Below, one piece after another: positions 60,332 through 64,000 of a stretch of DNA of 64,000 nucleotides (position 1 is the first letter of the stretch; each line of letters opens with the position of its first letter). Source of the DNA: Odobenus rosmarus divergens (lineage: Eukaryota; Chordata; Mammalia; Carnivora; Odobenidae); assembly GCF_000321225.1 (NCBI RefSeq), contig NW_004450303.1:3813030-3877029 (forward strand), read 5' to 3'. The notes below the pieces were generated by a model. That model made no database searches, was not told the origin of the DNA, and saw nothing but the letters and a program-made list of their open reading frames with translations. Made by a program: the position numbers and the translations under genes.

Positions 60332-61304
60332 GATCGCTCAGAAGAGGAATTTCTGTCACATTCTGACACTGAACCTCCCCACACAGGATATCTGATATGT
60401 TACATTGTACAGATGTAGGACCATTTACACCACAGTTACCGCAATGGTCACCTTGGATGTTCATTACCTATGGCAACTATGATTTGCACTCTTGGCGTCT
60501 TTGCCAAACATTCTCCTCACTGTTCATCACAAATACTGCATCTCTTTTCATAGCAGTATCTAGCTCCTGTGCATTCGACTCCACCTTGCACATACACATC
60601 TTCTGGACCCTGATAGATTTCCCATCGCACCACTCAGGAAGGTCATATTCATTTGCCTGTTCTCTACACAGGTCACCTGAAGGCATGACCTTGAGGTCTT
60701 TGCAACAAAGCCTAAAAGCACAAGTAGCTCCAGGACTCAGAGTGCAGTCGGAGTGACAGCATGGATCTTTTGTACTTGCATTTAAAGAGCCATGGTCACA
60801 CTCTTCTCCCCCTTCATCCACATGGCTCCCACAATGTGTAGACTTGAAGATTCTGTCTGGAGTTGTTGAAGTGTACAAACACTTTGTTTCTGCCACCGTG
60901 TTCAATACTTAGCATAATTGTGGTTGTTGAGTTTAGTTGTTGTCACTCTCTGTGAAAACATTATGCACCTCTCCTTCCCACATTTACAAGTGTCATCACC
61001 ATGTAGCATACCCAGAGAATGGCCCACCTCATGTGACACTGTAAATGCAAAATCATGCAAGTTTTCTTGTATGAAACTAATGACTCCACAACAAGAGCAT
61101 ATTACATACTGTTCCAATATAGGTCATGCCAATGTCAATACCATAGGTTTTCTTTACAAAAATAAATGCAAGCTCATGAGGCAAATGGGTGCCAAAGTCA
61201 CCATTCTTCCATTTGCAACATGCTACTAGGAGAGGTTTAATGCTATCAATTGAAAGGAGGTTTTGTGCTGTCCATATCTCAATTCCTATTAAAATCATAT
61301 CAAG

Positions 61305-61477
61305 GGCTCTGGGTGGCTCAGATGGTTAAGAGTCTGCCTTCGCCTCAGGGCATGATCCCAGGGTCCTGGGATCGAGTCCCGCATTGGGGTCCCTGCTCAG
61401 TGGGGAGCCTGCTTCTCCCTCTGCCTCTCTCTCTCTCTGTCTTTTATGAATAAATAAATAAAATCCTTAAAAAAATT
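61305..61477 (+). repeat. Can-SINE inside the ADAM pseudogene
   Basis: GGCTCTGGGTGGCTCAGATG to AATAAATAAATAAAATCC. ATATCAAG flanks it at 61,297-61,304 and 61,478-61,485. Confidence 0.95.
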
Positions 61478-61755
61478 ATATCAAGATCCAGGGATTTAAA
61501 AAATTGATTTACATAATTGATAACAAGGCACACTGTATTCTGCACATTTGAGGTATTACCACAAACATCTATTGTGGTCGATCACTACTGCCAGTTCAAG
61601 AAACCACTTGTGGTCCACTAATCTTTATACCCACTCTGCATCAAAATGGAACTATCAACTTTTTAGAAATTTAAACTGTTGTGCTATTTCTTCATTTGTT
61701 AACGCACATCTCATGAGTTGGAATTGTGTTTTCTCACTGTTGATATTATATATCA

Positions 61756-61995
<240 letters not shown>

Positions 61996-64000
61996 TCATG
62001 TGGAGAATTGTGCTTCTGGCCTCCAAAACGGAGGCTGTAAGAGAACCAGTCTGGAAGCTTCATGCCAGTGCCATGCCTCAAGGGAATCAACACTTCTGGG
62101 CATCATAGTGATGGGGTGCACAACCTGGAACCATCCAGAAAGGAACTGACACACCCCCAGCCAGAGCATAGGAAGAGATCCTCACATGCCCCAGGGCCTC
62201 CACGGCTATTGTGGAACCACCATATTCAGCCATTGATTAGAGCAAAAGAGGGCAGCTCAGGAAGCATCACTGTTCTGTTTCCTCCCTCTGAGCTGGATAT
62301 GGTGCTGACCTTTAATCTGTCCTTTTGCTAAGCTACACCATTAGAGCAGCAGCACTAAAAGAAAAAAAAAAGAGGAAGGACAGAGACAAGGGTGGGAGGT
62401 ATGAGCTGGAGGAGGAAGAGAAAGGTATGAGTATGGGTTAAAATGGGTGCCTGTTTGGCTCAAGACATGACTCACTATACTGCATTGCATTTTGTCTTAA
62501 ATAATAGTAAGGCAGAGTGAGACTGGGTGTACAAAACTATGGTGGTTGGCCATAGATTGACAGTTACAGGACTTAATTGAAGGACACATATGGATCCATT
62601 ATACTGTTTTCTAAATATGTGAATATGTATGAACATTTCTACAATAAAGATATAAAACAAAAATTCTTAATGGAAAGGTGAACACCTATCATGTTTGGAC
62701 GAAGAATTCTTGATATACACATATGGGCTAGGTATAAATATCAATACATAAGTCTTCCTTTCATTTTTCAAGGAATTATTTAGTGACATTACTCAGGAGA
62801 GATATAAAAATTACTCACATATATTTTTTTCTCATTGTCTGATATATATGCTTCCATGTAACAAGTTATTAATTATCCCGTCTCTTTCCTGCATTTCTCT
62901 TTTCATCTAAGACTGTGAAACTGCAAGGATCAAGGCATCAGTTGTTTTCACAAAATTTGGTGACTACTATAATGGTATCTTCATTCTGTAATCAATACAT
63001 AATGGTAGTATTGGAAGAGGGAGTACATTGGGTTGGTGATGGATGTTACTCAAACATGTTTATCTTTGATTCTGCGCTTAAGAACAACAGCATTTTAAAA
63101 ACTTCTAGCCATGTAAAATGGAAGGAAATCAAACTAGCTGGAAGAGTAACAGCTAAAGATCAGCATATACTGAAGGCAAAATAAAGTTACTTCAGAAATG
63201 CAAAGGAAATCAATAATCCTAGAAGGAAGGAGGAAAGCTTTGGGGAAGGTAATATTGTCTTACAGTAGCAATGCATCAAAGCCTGCATTTATAAGATTGC
63301 AAGGTAACCACTGTCCTAGGTTTGACAATAAACTATATTTATTTCATAAGTAAAAATACATATACATATTTTGTGTAAAATATAGAAACAAAAAATCATC
63401 TCAATAACACAAATGTATTATCACATATTTGTGAAAATGAAATCTGATATCAGCACAATGCCTGGCTGGTGATAGTGATTTGTTGCTTTCTTCTTTCAAT
63501 AAAGTGTTTATAAAAACACATAATGTGCACAAGTGCTCAAATTTGAGAAACATAAATGAACATACATGTCAAGAAAATTTAATAATATCGAGCTCAAATT
63601 TAGACAGAGGGGATGGGGCAAAGATACACATTAGGAATTTGTAAAATTGAATTCAATATTTTACATACAAAATTTTTATTTCTATTTATCTAGGGAAACA
63701 CCCACAGTCTTCATCAGATCATTAAAGTGAGATTGTTTAAAGTAAAAACTCTTGGGTAGTTGAAAAAACACAAAATATTGAATTTGGCTATAAGAGATCT
63801 AAAACAGACTAATCAAATCCACTTCCCATTGTTGATAATATAAAATTGTTGATTATATAAAAAAATATAAAATAATATAACATAAAATATAAAAGAAAGA
63901 TGCCTATTAAAGACCTATCATCTCTTAGATCCTGTACCCATTTTTGCATATTGTCTTTTTTAAATCTTGATTCTATGTTCTTTGACCTTTTTTCTCTGGA

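Noticed and set aside
60477..61298. Disintegrin and metalloprotease frames at copy B as a possibly functional short ADAM
   Set aside because: Frames are out of register with each other, start codon and signal region are destroyed and two SINEs interrupt the locus.

Overview
This window looks like nuclear DNA from a carnivore, most likely a non-canid caniform (bear, seal or mustelid type). It holds nineteen tRNA-derived carnivore SINEs of the form 'GGCGCCTGGGTGGCTCAGT ... CT-rich tract ... AATAAATAAAATCTTTAAA', and carnivore-type L1 3' ends occur throughout. None of the SINEs I examined is of the young dog-type SINEC_Cf class. The species call is an inference from repeat types only. The DNA is AT-rich and gene-poor.

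I can support only one intact protein-coding gene. It is an intronless, minus-strand, testis-type ADAM metalloprotease of the ADAM20/21 (rodent ADAM25/26/34) group at about 6.49-8.75 kb, with a complete active site, disintegrin and cysteine-rich domains, EGF-like module, membrane anchor and tail. A broken paralogue lies on the same strand at about 59.57-62.23 kb. It carries two SINE insertions and several frameshifts. The two loci sit in a rearranged segmental duplication. Copy A is about 1.08-10.09 kb. Copy B is about 52.55 kb to the window end, with one 1.7-kb block inverted, a 310-bp block present twice around a 50-N assembly gap, and a short tract of much higher A/B identity next to that gap.

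Between the two copies lies retrotransposon-rich filler. From left to right there is an antisense L1 5' end at the window edge, L1 pieces at 11.8-18.6 kb, a near-full-length degenerate L1 at 18.6-25.0 kb, L1 3' fragments to 27.3 kb, then one ancient repeat (28.9-36.5 kb) split by an RPS18 retrocopy, an antisense L1 fragment, a large sense L1 and a SINE. At 39.9-42.5 kb there is a near-complete processed pseudogene of ZC3H14. A DNA-transposon remnant is at 43.9 kb, a U6 snRNA retrocopy at 50.6 kb and a solo retroviral LTR at 55.2-55.7 kb.

No operon-like or multi-gene system is visible. The informative content is the ADAM duplication and its history, readable from SINEs and L1 tails present in one copy and absent at the matching site in the other, and the nested L1-driven insertions, including a target motif present three times around the ZC3H14 retrocopy and the SINE beside it.
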